Part shown: positions 9,801 through 16,234 of the stretch, in pieces
Layout: every line of letters starts with the position of its first letter
Numbering within the stretch: the first letter of the stretch is position 1
From: an uncultured Fidelibacterota bacterium
GTDB taxonomy: Bacteria; Marinisomatota; Marinisomatia; Marinisomatales; TCS55
Assembly: GCA_913046805.1 (NCBI GenBank)
Contig: CAJWTA010000014.1
Location: forward strand, 1-19,593
Reading direction: 5' to 3'
DNA length: 19,593 nucleotides
Program-made: the position numbers and the translations under genes
Notes under the pieces: model-generated
What the model saw: the letters and a program-made list of their open reading frames with translations, nothing else
Databases searched by the model: none
What the model was told of the DNA's origin: nothing

Positions 9801-10304
9801 AATCTCTGAAAAACGAAGGGCTGCTTTTTTTGCCCCGTCCCAATCGCCCTTAATCATTTTTTCTGGAATTTCACCTTTCAAACAACCAGAAAGGCAAATG
9901 AGCCCCTCACTATGCTTCTTTATCAAATCAATGTCTACTCTGGGTCGATAATAAAAACCCTCAAGATATCCATAGGTTACTAGCTTCATAAGATTTTGGT
10001 AACCAGTATAGTTTTGAGCTAAGAGAACTAGATGATTATTTCCCCATCCACCCTCAACTGTTGTTTTTTTATCGAACCTACTTCCAACCGCAACATAAAC
10101 CTCACAACCTATGATTGGTTTAACGCCTGATTTTTTTGCAGTTTTATAATATGGAATAACACTAAACATATTGCCATGTTCTGTAAGCGCCACTGAATCC
10201 ATACCGAGATCATCAATAGTATTTACTAATGTTTGAACCGTCTGCGCACCATCGAGCAAACTATAATCAGAGTGATTATGAAGATGTACAAACTCAGATT
10301 TCAT
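6867..10304 (-). CDS. dnaE: DNA polymerase III subunit alpha
   Basis: This 1145-residue protein is the replicative C-family DNA polymerase. It begins with a PHP domain (FVHLHNHSDYSLLDG, 5-19; LTEHGN, 40-45; TNDAHYA, 206-212) in which nine likely metal ligands are kept (His9, His11, Asp18, His43, Glu68, His91, Cys141, Asp208, His210). The polymerase core follows: PGRGSAAGS (361-369), the catalytic PDIDIDF (401-407, giving Asp402 and Asp404), and KLDFLGLRNL (551-560, third Asp553). A helix-hairpin-helix region and an OB-fold (VRIGGAITDLKLHF, near 990-1005) form the C-terminal part, so it is the DnaE1-type enzyme and not PolC. The start ATG follows the prmC stop directly. No internal frame breaks are seen. 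Confidence 0.98.
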   Translation of the reverse strand: MKSEFVHLHNHSDYSLLDGAQTVQTLVNTIDDLGMDSVALTEHGNMFSVIPYYKTAKKSGVKPIIGCEVYVAVGSRFDKKTTVEGGWGNNHLVLLAQNYTGYQNLMKLVTYGYLEGFYYRPRVDIDLIKKHSEGLICLSGCLKGEIPEKMIKGDWDGAKKAALRFSEIFDDRFYLEVQNHGIPDEIQNIENIKKLSNELNLPMVCTNDAHYAKHEHWEAHDVHICLGTGKDRDDPKRLRYATPEFYFKTQDQMFDMFKNVPGAIENTRKIADSIDFEIPMGDYHLPNFPIPKDAENLNADEYLKSLCVEGVQNRFGDYTPELESRLNHELGVIQKMGFAGYFLITADFVKYAKDNYIPVGPGRGSAAGSLVSYSLGITTIDPMRHNLLFERFLNPDRISMPDIDIDFCIERRGEVIDYIKNQYGENSVTQIITFGKMKARQVVRDVGRVLGYSFGETDRLAKMIPTTLNITLEEALEQSPELLAASKGEFKELLDYSKILEGMNRHASIHAAGVVIAPGELTDYVPLYRSSQGDVTSQYDMKGLEDLGLLKLDFLGLRNLTVIDNALKLIKEGGSDIDIENIPFDDQSVYKLFTKGLTIGIFQFESSGMREFLKKLKPTVIEDLIAMNALYRPGPMNNIDDFIKRKHGKKEIQYLHPSMENILQETYGIIVYQEQVMQIANEIAGFSLAEADIMRRAMGKKIKKLMDELKVKFIDGAQNKNNIDPEIARQIYELIEKFAEYGFNKSHSTAYAYVAYQTAWLKTHYPAEFMSANLTSEMSNIDRVVILINECRKMKIDVNPPDVNVSSIDFRPVNDKTISFGLNAIKNVGTKALEQIIESRKDKKKYESIFDFTANVALKTVNKKVLESLIMSGAMDSLDGNRAQKFDEIEVALKYGQSEQDAKSKNQVDLFGGAEGSTSNQSMVPTLSNLEEWPESKMLENEKEVLGMYISGHPLLKYADDLEEHSNFDFTEKLNPRSQNKVRIGGAITDLKLHFDKKNNQMAFFKLDCLGGQAEILAFSSVFSRYKDLVKNDNVVFVKGKQTDETDFSDLKLIAEEIVTVEKAKEIYSKNINIRIDLNNANLDIVKISKLAKEHKGKCGLMFHMTGQNGRMQRILAHNIKVSSGKSFLNEVRDICGKKNVWISE

Positions 10305-11177
10305 TTATACTTTTATCCTTAATATTCTTTTATCATTGTTATAGTCATTAAAATAATCAAGACTAGCATAACCTTTTGAATCGAAGATACTAAAAACTTT
10401 TTCTGGGTGGCCATTTGCACCTACCTCAAGCAACATATTCCCACCTTTTCTTACAATATCCGGACCAATATTTGACAATCTGGTATAAAAACTTAAACCA
10501 TCTTTGTAATCAGTTAATGCCATACGTGGTTCATAGTTCTTTACATCAATCATGATATCTTGCATTTCTTCTTCTGAAATATAAGGTGGGTTTGAAATTA
10601 ACATATCATATTTTCCATTTGGTATTTCATTTAAAATGTCAACTTTCGAAAATCTTACGTTTAAAGTTTTGTGATAATTAGAATTTTCTATCGCTTTTTC
10701 TAAAGCTTTATTTGATATATCAACAGATAGTATTTGCGCATCTTCCCTTTTTAAAGCAATTGAAATTGGAATACACCCTGAGCCTGTGCCTATTTCAATG
10801 ATATTGGGTTTGTCAATATTTTCAATATATTGCAATGAGAGATCAACAAGTCTTTCTGTTTCCTGCCTAGGTATTAGGACATCTTCATTTAGAAAAAACT
10901 TATTTCCGTAAAATTCAGTATTTCCAGTTATATACTGAAGAGGCATTCTATTCAATCTTTTTTTAATCCATTTCCTGAGAACAGCAAGCTTTGCGGAACT
11001 TACTATCTCTTCAAAGTTAACATAGAGATCTACCCTTTTGTAGTTTAGTAGATCGCAAAGTAACCATTCAATCTCCAGTTTGGGATTTTCAAATTCATTT
11101 TTTTTGAAATAATCTTCTCCCCAATCAATTAAGTCAATTACTCTCCATCTTTTCTCTTTTTTAACTGTAGCTTGCAA
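10305..11177 (-). CDS. prmC: Peptide chain release factor N5-glutamine methyltransferase
   Basis: This 290-residue protein methylates the glutamine of the GGQ motif in release factors RF1 and RF2, which raises their peptide-release activity. It carries an N-terminal helical substrate-binding region followed by a Rossmann methyltransferase fold. The SAM-binding motif is EIGTGSGCIPIS (128-139), the acidic end of beta-2 is SVDIS (151-155), and the catalytic NPPY lies at 196-199. The RQETE motif (104-108), usual in PrmC just before the SAM domain, is also present. The gene lies directly downstream of prfA, its substrate, an arrangement seen in very many bacteria. The start codon is TTG with no clear Shine-Dalgarno, 4 bp after the prfA stop; no ATG occurs until about residue 78, so the TTG is the likely start, with reading perhaps depending on coupling to prfA. 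Confidence 0.96.
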   Translation of the reverse strand: MQATVKKEKRWRVIDLIDWGEDYFKKNEFENPKLEIEWLLCDLLNYKRVDLYVNFEEIVSSAKLAVLRKWIKKRLNRMPLQYITGNTEFYGNKFFLNEDVLIPRQETERLVDLSLQYIENIDKPNIIEIGTGSGCIPISIALKREDAQILSVDISNKALEKAIENSNYHKTLNVRFSKVDILNEIPNGKYDMLISNPPYISEEEMQDIMIDVKNYEPRMALTDYKDGLSFYTRLSNIGPDIVRKGGNMLLEVGANGHPEKVFSIFDSKGYASLDYFNDYNNDKRILRIKV

Positions 11178-11181
11178 TGAT

Positions 11182-12246
11182 TTATGATACTTCGGATAGC
11201 TTTAACTGTTGATCCGCTAGAATTAAGTTTTCGATTAATTCACCAATATCTCCATCCATAACTCCATCAAGATTATATGCAGTAAAATTTATTCTATGGT
11301 CGGTTATTCTCCCTTGAGGAAAATTATAGGTTCTTATTTTTGCAGATCTATCCCCGGTTGAAACCATATCTTTTCTTGCTGCAGCTCTTTCTTTTGCTAA
11401 TTGCTCTTGCTCAGCGGCTAACAATCTCGACCTTAAAACTTTCAGTGCTGCTGCTTTATTTTTATGTTGAGACGTTTCATCCTGACAGGTCACAACTAAA
11501 CCAGATGGTAAGTGTGTAATCCTAATAGCGGACTCTGTTTTATTAACATGTTGACCTCCAGCTCCACTAGCTCTATACGTATCAATTTTAAGTTCAGCAT
11601 CAACTATTTGCACATCGGCTTCTTCAGCTTCTGGGAGAACTGCAACTGTTGCAGCAGAAGTATGTACCCTCCCACTGGTTTCGGTCTTAGGGACTCTCTG
11701 CACACGATGTACACCACTTTCAAACTTCAATGCTCCATAAGCACCATCACCATTAATTGACATAATGAGCTCCTTGTAGCCACCTATACCAATCGGACTT
11801 GATTCCATTACTTGATATTGCCACTTGTTTCGCTCCGCATATCGTGAATACAATCTGTAAAGATCAGAGGCAAATAAAGCCGCCTCATCTCCTCCAGTTC
11901 CAGCTCTAATCTCTAATATAATATTTTTATCGTCGTTAGGATCATGAGGAAGAAGTAATATTTTTAATTCATCTTCAATTTTAACGGCTTTATCTTTTAA
12001 GTCTTCAATTTCATCTCTAACAATTTCTTTTAAATCGTCGTCATCACCTTTCAAAATAGACTCACCCTCTTCAATCTGTCGAAAAATTTTTATATAATTT
12101 TTTGATTTATCTACGACAGGAGACAATCTTCGGTGCTCTCTGGTCACTTCTTTATATTTATTTTGATTATTTATTAGAGTAGGATCGATCATTTGTTGCT
12201 CTAGCTCTTCAAAATGATGAATTATATCTTGGAGCTTATTGATCAT
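11182..12246 (-). CDS. prfA: Peptide chain release factor 1
   Basis: This 354-residue protein recognises UAA and UAG stop codons and triggers peptide release on the ribosome. The catalytic GGQ lies at 230-232 in the motif [16 protein letters not shown]. The codon-recognition P-x-T tripeptide is PKT (186-188) in [13 protein letters not shown], matching the RF1 position (RF2 has SPF), so RF1 is preferred. The N-terminal coiled-coil domain (residues about 1-95) and full length argue against a short GGQ rescue factor such as ArfB. The start ATG overlaps the TGA that ends the third-frame remnant of the upstream DUF1385 reading frame (ATGA), a typical coupled junction. The GGQ glutamine is the substrate of the PrmC encoded immediately downstream. 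Confidence 0.98.
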   Translation of the reverse strand: MINKLQDIIHHFEELEQQMIDPTLINNQNKYKEVTREHRRLSPVVDKSKNYIKIFRQIEEGESILKGDDDDLKEIVRDEIEDLKDKAVKIEDELKILLLPHDPNDDKNIILEIRAGTGGDEAALFASDLYRLYSRYAERNKWQYQVMESSPIGIGGYKELIMSINGDGAYGALKFESGVHRVQRVPKTETSGRVHTSAATVAVLPEAEEADVQIVDAELKIDTYRASGAGGQHVNKTESAIRITHLPSGLVVTCQDETSQHKNKAAALKVLRSRLLAAEQEQLAKERAAARKDMVSTGDRSAKIRTYNFPQGRITDHRINFTAYNLDGVMDGDIGELIENLILADQQLKLSEVS

Positions 12247-12453
12247 CCTACGGCTTCAGCAACGTACTGTTTTCCCGACATTGTTTTAAGCTTGTCGCCA
12301 AATGCTTTTTTTAATGCTGATATTGCTACCTTCAGGATCTCTAGCAGCAGTAGCATAGCCACCAGGCACTCGCATCATTACCCCCTCAATTACTGCTTGA
12401 CCACCTACAAGAATTGTAGGCTTCATTACGAACATTAAAATTGTCTTTAGCAT
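12243..12453 (-). pseudogene. Truncated, frame-broken remnant of a DUF1385 (YqhQ-like) membrane protein gene
   Basis: The reading frame between rpmE and prfA begins with the DUF1385 signature VGGQAVIEGVMMRVPGGYATAARDP at residues 16-40, counting from the ATG at 12453. A better start may be the third ATG at 12426, which gives the usual MKPTILVGGQ beginning. Family members are about 300 residues with several membrane helices, and they commonly lie exactly here, between rpmE and prfA. In this window the frame stops after 55 residues at 12286, with no membrane segments. In an A7 run (minus-strand ATTAAAAAAAGC, about 12303-12312), removing one A would join it to a frame ending ...[11 protein letters not shown] with a TGA overlapping the prfA ATG, for a total of 69 residues. 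Even then it lacks almost the whole family domain. I read it as an eroded gene whose promoter-proximal part and downstream junction survive; a sequencing indel could explain the frame break but not the missing body. Confidence 0.75.
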
Positions 12454-12463
12454 ATTTGGTATA

Positions 12464-12664
12464 CTACGACTTATTATACTTCTTCTTAAATTTTTCAATT
12501 CGCCCAGCTGTATCAACAAGTTTTTGTTTGCCCGTATAAAAGGGGTGGCACTCAGAACAAATATCAATAGACTGGTCACCCATAGTGCTATATACCTTGA
12601 ATGAGTATCCACATGAACAGGTAACTGTTCCAAGTTTATAGTCTGGATGTATTTCTTGTTTCAT
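12464..12664 (-). CDS. rpmE: 50S ribosomal protein L31
   Basis: This 66-residue protein is the small zinc-binding L31 of the large ribosomal subunit. It begins [20 protein letters not shown] and keeps four cysteines, Cys16, Cys18, Cys36 and Cys39, the ligands of the 'C+' form of L31; the following HPFYTGKQK (40-48) is the family signature. It is preceded by a good Shine-Dalgarno (GAGGAA on the minus strand, about 9 bp before the ATG). It lies 18 bp downstream of the aminotransferase gene. Its place ahead of the DUF1385 and prfA genes matches a widespread bacterial gene order. In bacteria with two L31 types the cysteine-bearing form is the one used when zinc is plentiful. Confidence 0.97.
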   Translation of the reverse strand: MKQEIHPDYKLGTVTCSCGYSFKVYSTMGDQSIDICSECHPFYTGKQKLVDTAGRIEKFKKKYNKS

Positions 12665-12682
12665 TTTGTATTCCTCAAATTA

Positions 12683-13879
12683 TCATTTTATTAGTTTAAT
12701 TATTTTTTCAATTCTTCCTAATCCGTCGTTAATAGTTTTTTTATCAATCGCATATGAAAACCTAACATAACCAGGCGCACCAAATCCATCGCCTGGAATA
12801 GTGGCAACATGTCCTTCATTTAAAAAAATATCACACAAGTCAAAAGAATCATTTATAGTTTTGTTTTTGTAGGTTTTTCCTATGTAGCTATTAAAGCTGG
12901 GAAATGCATAAAAAGCGCCACCTGGTAATCGACATTCTACTTCTGGTAAATTATTTAACATTTCAATCATATAGTCCCTGCGCTCTTTAAATACCTCAAT
13001 CATTTTATCTACATTAGCTTGATCACCAATGAGAGCTTCTATTGACGCTGCTTGTCCAATAGAGTTTGCGCACGAGGTAGCTTGACCTTGAATTTTTGAC
13101 ATTGCTTTAATGATATCAATGTTTCCAAATGAATACCCTATTCTCCAACCAGTCATTGCATAGGTCTTAGACATGCTCATACATGTTATAATTTCAGTAT
13201 TTAAATTATTATTATTTGCAATTTTTTGGCTTATAGTGTTCTTTTGATCAAAAACTAATCTTTCATAACATTCATCAGAAATTACTATCCAGTTTTTCTC
13301 TTCTGCGATTTTTAATATCTCAATGATTTTTTCTTCAGACCAAACCGAACCAGTTGGGTTTGATGGTGAGTTAATTATTATGCCTTTAGTGTTAACGCTA
13401 GCAGCATCTAGAATATCATTAATTGCTGGTTCAAAATTATTTTTTGATTCGGTATCTACTAATACAGGTGTCGCATCCGAAAGCGTTACAAATTCAGGAA
13501 AAGATACCCAATAGGGTGAAAAAATAATTACCTCATCTCCTGCCTGAAACAATACTTGACAAGCTAAATACAAGCTTTGTTTTTCACCATTTGAAACCAG
13601 GACCTGCTCCGGCGAAATACGTATTTTATTTTCACGTTCAACTTTTTTACATATTGCCTCTCTTAGCTCGATCATACCTGCTCCTGAAGTGTATTTTGTT
13701 AGACCATTATCCATCGCAGATTTCCCTGCGCTTATAATATTGTCAGGAGTATTAAAGTCTGGTTGACCTGCGCTAAAGTTAATCACATCATGCCCAGCAT
13801 GTTTTAACTCAGCTGCCCTTGAGGTCATCTCAAGCGTAAAAGATGGCTTAACTTTATCAACCCTATCAGCAAACTTCAT
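12683..13879 (-). CDS. Pyridoxal-phosphate-dependent class I aminotransferase (aspartate aminotransferase type)
   Basis: This 398-residue enzyme transfers amino groups between an amino acid and a 2-oxo acid, using pyridoxal phosphate. The Schiff-base lysine is Lys238 in SMSKTYAMTGWRIGY (235-249), and Arg246 in the same motif is a phosphate-binding residue. Other class I motifs are NFSAGQPDFNTP (34-45), YTSGAGMIELREA (63-75), NSPSNPTGSVWS (170-181, with the conserved Asn174-Pro175) and SDECYERLVF (201-210). The C-terminal PGGAFYAFP and PGDGFGAPGYVRFSYA segments bind the substrate carboxylate. The sequence falls in the thermophile/Bacillus-like subgroup Ib (aspartate or aspartate/prephenate aminotransferase) by its motifs; substrate cannot be fixed more closely. 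It starts 2 bp after the stop of the Cas6-like gene. Confidence 0.93.
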   Translation of the reverse strand: MKFADRVDKVKPSFTLEMTSRAAELKHAGHDVINFSAGQPDFNTPDNIISAGKSAMDNGLTKYTSGAGMIELREAICKKVERENKIRISPEQVLVSNGEKQSLYLACQVLFQAGDEVIIFSPYWVSFPEFVTLSDATPVLVDTESKNNFEPAINDILDAASVNTKGIIINSPSNPTGSVWSEEKIIEILKIAEEKNWIVISDECYERLVFDQKNTISQKIANNNNLNTEIITCMSMSKTYAMTGWRIGYSFGNIDIIKAMSKIQGQATSCANSIGQAASIEALIGDQANVDKMIEVFKERRDYMIEMLNNLPEVECRLPGGAFYAFPSFNSYIGKTYKNKTINDSFDLCDIFLNEGHVATIPGDGFGAPGYVRFSYAIDKKTINDGLGRIEKIIKLIK

Positions 13880-13881
13880 AA

Positions 13882-14853
13882 TTATATAGAATGTTGTTTT
13901 TTGTGATATTCATAAGAATTATAATTGACCGAATCATTGCTCTGACCATTCGTTTTCTTTTCATCTTTTGAGCGGCTGTTTTTTTGTTTAGAGGTATATC
14001 TTTTCTTTTTTGAAAAACGCTTCTTTTTCTTCCTTCTTGGGGTTGGTTTATTAATGGTTGAAATTTCAGACTCGTAAAGAGTTGAGGCAAAATTTCCTTC
14101 TTCTAGACAAAAGTCTGAATTTTTTGCCTCTGACTTTAGCTTATCAAATTCATTGCTATCAAATAATCCTATTTCGTGTACATCTGCATTTGATATAGCG
14201 CCAAATCCTCTTGTTATTCCATTGCCAATGCCTAAATAATCAGGCATAACAAGATTAGTACTAAACTTTCCATCAAATGCTCTCCATCCGTTTTGGTCCA
14301 TTTTCGTTGCTTCTAAAGAAGAGACAATAATTTGTGAATAGATGTTTTCAGGTAATTCAAAACCAATATCTTGGGATATAAAAACAATATTTTTAGCAAT
14401 AAGGTTATTTAAAAATTGTAGTTTTTCTTTGTCATTTTTTGCGTCGAATTGTTTAGAGGTGTTAGCATTCAACGCTACCCAATTTGATACAAATTCATAA
14501 TTTTGTAAGCTTGAGGTAAATAGAAAGGCCTCGCTTTCCTCAACTACACTTTTATTTAAAACCTCAAAGGTAATATCTCCAAAATTCAAGTCTTTTATCT
14601 TTTCTTGAATTTTAAGAATTGGATCTACGCCTTGATTCAAGCCAACTAAAAGTATTTCTTCATCAAGTATTTTAACTTGGATTCTTGGGTAAAGATACTT
14701 TTTCCGATAAGAACCATTGAGCATGGGGACAATTTCTTCATTGGGAAAATTTTTCATTAAAACACCCTTAACTTGATACGGTGTTTTTTGAACAGGCCTA
14801 TCTGTTTTAATTTTTACAACTATGGAATTTATATTTGAGGTGGTAGGATTCAT
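13882..14853 (-). CDS. Cas6-like RAMP-fold protein with a Lys/Arg-rich C-terminal tail, next to rho and outside any CRISPR locus
   Basis: This 323-residue protein resembles the Cas6 endoribonuclease family as found in Bacteroidetes/Chlorobi. The order of motifs agrees: TPYQVKGVLMKN (24-35) for the first strand and helix, YLYPRIQVK (53-61), GLNQGVD (71-77), YEFVSNWVALN (119-129) and NNLIAKNIVFISQDIG (149-164). The glycine-rich RAMP loop follows, PDYLGIGNGITRGFGAI (204-220). Family members cut CRISPR precursor RNA, normally with a histidine near the start of the first helix or the strand after it. Here residues 1-225 contain no histidine; the only ones are His226, His317 and His321. After about residue 268 comes a disordered, strongly basic tail (TPRRKKKKRFSKKKR), likely to bind nucleic acid. 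The gene lies 14 bp after rho and 2 bp before the aminotransferase gene, in a single operon. No repeat array or other cas gene is present. The fold call rests on motif recognition; function is unknown. Confidence 0.7.
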   Translation of the reverse strand: MNPTTSNINSIVVKIKTDRPVQKTPYQVKGVLMKNFPNEEIVPMLNGSYRKKYLYPRIQVKILDEEILLVGLNQGVDPILKIQEKIKDLNFGDITFEVLNKSVVEESEAFLFTSSLQNYEFVSNWVALNANTSKQFDAKNDKEKLQFLNNLIAKNIVFISQDIGFELPENIYSQIIVSSLEATKMDQNGWRAFDGKFSTNLVMPDYLGIGNGITRGFGAISNADVHEIGLFDSNEFDKLKSEAKNSDFCLEEGNFASTLYESEISTINKPTPRRKKKKRFSKKKRYTSKQKNSRSKDEKKTNGQSNDSVNYNSYEYHKKQHSI

Positions 14854-14867
14854 ATTGGAATTAAAAA

Positions 14868-16115
14868 TTACTGGCTCATTGTTTCCATAAATTCATCGTT
14901 ATTCTTTGTTCTTCGCATACGGTCTTGAATAAACTCCATTGCTTCGATCACATTCATATCATTTAAAAGTTTTCTCAAAATCCACATACGCGCTAAAACC
15001 TTTTTATCTAGTAGAAGCTCCTCTTTTCTTGTTCCTGATCTGATTAGATCGAAAGATGGATAAATTCTTCTATCACTTAGCTTTCTGTCCAGAACTAATT
15101 CCATATTGCCAGTTCCCTTGAATTCTTCAAAGATAACTTCATCCATTCGGCTCCCAGTGTCAATCAGAGCAGTTGCAAGTATAGTTAAACTTCCACTCTC
15201 TTCTGTATTTCTTGCTGCTCCAAAAAACTGCTTTGGTTTTCGCATAGCATTAGAGTCAACACCACCAGATAATATTTTCCCACTATGAGGAATTACGGCA
15301 TTGTGCGCTCTACCAAGTCTTGTTATGCTGTCTAATAAAATTACCACATCTTCCCCAAACTCAACCATACGTCTGGCCTTTTGAATCACCATATCTGCCA
15401 CAGCAACATGACGCTGAGGGGCTTCATCAAACGTAGAGCTTATAACCTCAGCTTCTACATTTCTCTTCATGTCAGTAACCTCTTCAGGTCTTTCATCAAT
15501 CAAGAGAATGATCATTTTCACTTCAGGATGATTTTGAGATATTGCATTTGCAACCTTTTGCATTAGAACGGTTTTTCCAGTTTTTGGTTGTGCTACAAGA
15601 AGACCGCGCTGTCCTTTTCCAACCGGTGAAATCATATCCATTACCCTAGTAGACAAGTCTTTAGGGTTTACCTCTAAATTTAATTTTTTATCCGGATAAA
15701 GTGGTGTCAGATTATCAAAAAGTATGGCTTTTTTTAGTTCCGTTGGATCTTTTCCGTTTATTTCCTCAACTTTAAGTAAAGCATAAAATCTTTCTTTGGA
15801 TTTAGGCGGTCTTATTTGTCCTGAGACCTCATGACCAGTTCGTAATCCAAACCTTTTAATTTGTGAAGGACTTACATAAATATCATCAGGTCCTGGTAAA
15901 TAGTTAAAATTAGGGCTTCTTAAAAAACCATATCCTTCATTAAGAACTTCTAGGACACCTGTTGCGGTTACTCCACCATCTTTTTCAATTTGCGCTTCAA
16001 TAATTTTTACAACGAGCTCTTGCCTATTCATTCCGGAATAGCTTTCTATCTCAAGCTTTGCAGCTAATTCGGCAAGCTCTTTAATTCTTAACTTTTGTAA
16101 TTCACTAACATTCAT
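14868..16115 (-). CDS. rho: Transcription termination factor Rho
   Basis: This 415-residue protein is the hexameric RNA helicase that ends transcription at C-rich, untranslated RNA. It has an N-terminal helical Rho-N region (1-45), a cold-shock-type primary RNA-binding domain ([19 protein letters not shown], 50-68, including the aromatic GYGFLR), and a RecA-type ATPase domain. Walker A is AQPKTGKT (175-182), where Gln176 replaces the more common proline of PPKxGKT. Walker B is VVILLD (257-262). The Q- and R-loop regions (SGGVDSNA at 283-290; [11 protein letters not shown] at 330-340) are intact. The 415-residue length is normal and lacks the large N-terminal insert of many Bacteroidetes and Actinobacteria. 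It is preceded by a 119-bp leader and is the first gene of the long operon. Confidence 0.98.
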   Translation of the reverse strand: MNVSELQKLRIKELAELAAKLEIESYSGMNRQELVVKIIEAQIEKDGGVTATGVLEVLNEGYGFLRSPNFNYLPGPDDIYVSPSQIKRFGLRTGHEVSGQIRPPKSKERFYALLKVEEINGKDPTELKKAILFDNLTPLYPDKKLNLEVNPKDLSTRVMDMISPVGKGQRGLLVAQPKTGKTVLMQKVANAISQNHPEVKMIILLIDERPEEVTDMKRNVEAEVISSTFDEAPQRHVAVADMVIQKARRMVEFGEDVVILLDSITRLGRAHNAVIPHSGKILSGGVDSNAMRKPKQFFGAARNTEESGSLTILATALIDTGSRMDEVIFEEFKGTGNMELVLDRKLSDRRIYPSFDLIRSGTRKEELLLDKKVLARMWILRKLLNDMNVIEAMEFIQDRMRRTKNNDEFMETMSQ

Positions 16116-16234
16116 AAAAATAACCTTATTAAATAATTGAACTAACTTTGAAAATTTTTTAGAGGAGTATGCCCGGGTTACGCCGGGTCTTTATAAACAC
16201 GTATATCAATAATTAATAGTAATATTACGCAATT
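16116..16234 (-). other. Leader region between folC and rho, with a small GC-rich hairpin
   Basis: This 119-bp gap is the longest between folC and the left-hand genes. In an otherwise AT-rich background it holds a GC-rich patch at 16171-16189 whose CCCGG (16172-16176) and CCGGG (16183-16187) can pair around a 6-base loop. No T-run follows on the minus strand, so it is not a classical intrinsic terminator for folC. Rho is autoregulated in several bacteria and its leader is often the site, so this stem could take part in control or in RNA loading, but that is inference. No convincing promoter or Shine-Dalgarno is seen directly ahead of the rho ATG. Confidence 0.35.

Noticed and set aside
12243..12312. 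Programmed -1 ribosomal frameshift at the A7 run of the DUF1385 remnant
   Set aside because: The -1 frame meets a TAG before prfA and encodes nothing recognisable; the frame that reaches the ATGA overlap needs the opposite shift.
12286..12633. A 115-residue protein reading through the rpmE region in a different frame into the DUF1385 segment
   Set aside because: Its first part lies on top of rpmE in another frame; only the part from 12453 on shows DUF1385 homology.
13866..14090. A 74-residue basic protein in another frame over the tail of the Cas6-like gene
   Set aside because: It arises from the Lys-rich, A-rich codons of the Cas6-like tail read in a shifted frame and has no independent start signal.
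13882..14868. A CRISPR array or further cas genes beside the Cas6-like gene
   Set aside because: No regularly spaced repeats were seen anywhere in the window, and both neighbours are clear housekeeping genes (rho and an aminotransferase).
16161..16225. A tiny plus-strand ORF beginning after AGAGGAGT in the rho leader
   Set aside because: The spacing between the Shine-Dalgarno-like motif and the ATG is too short, the peptide is about 15 residues, and it has no support besides chance.
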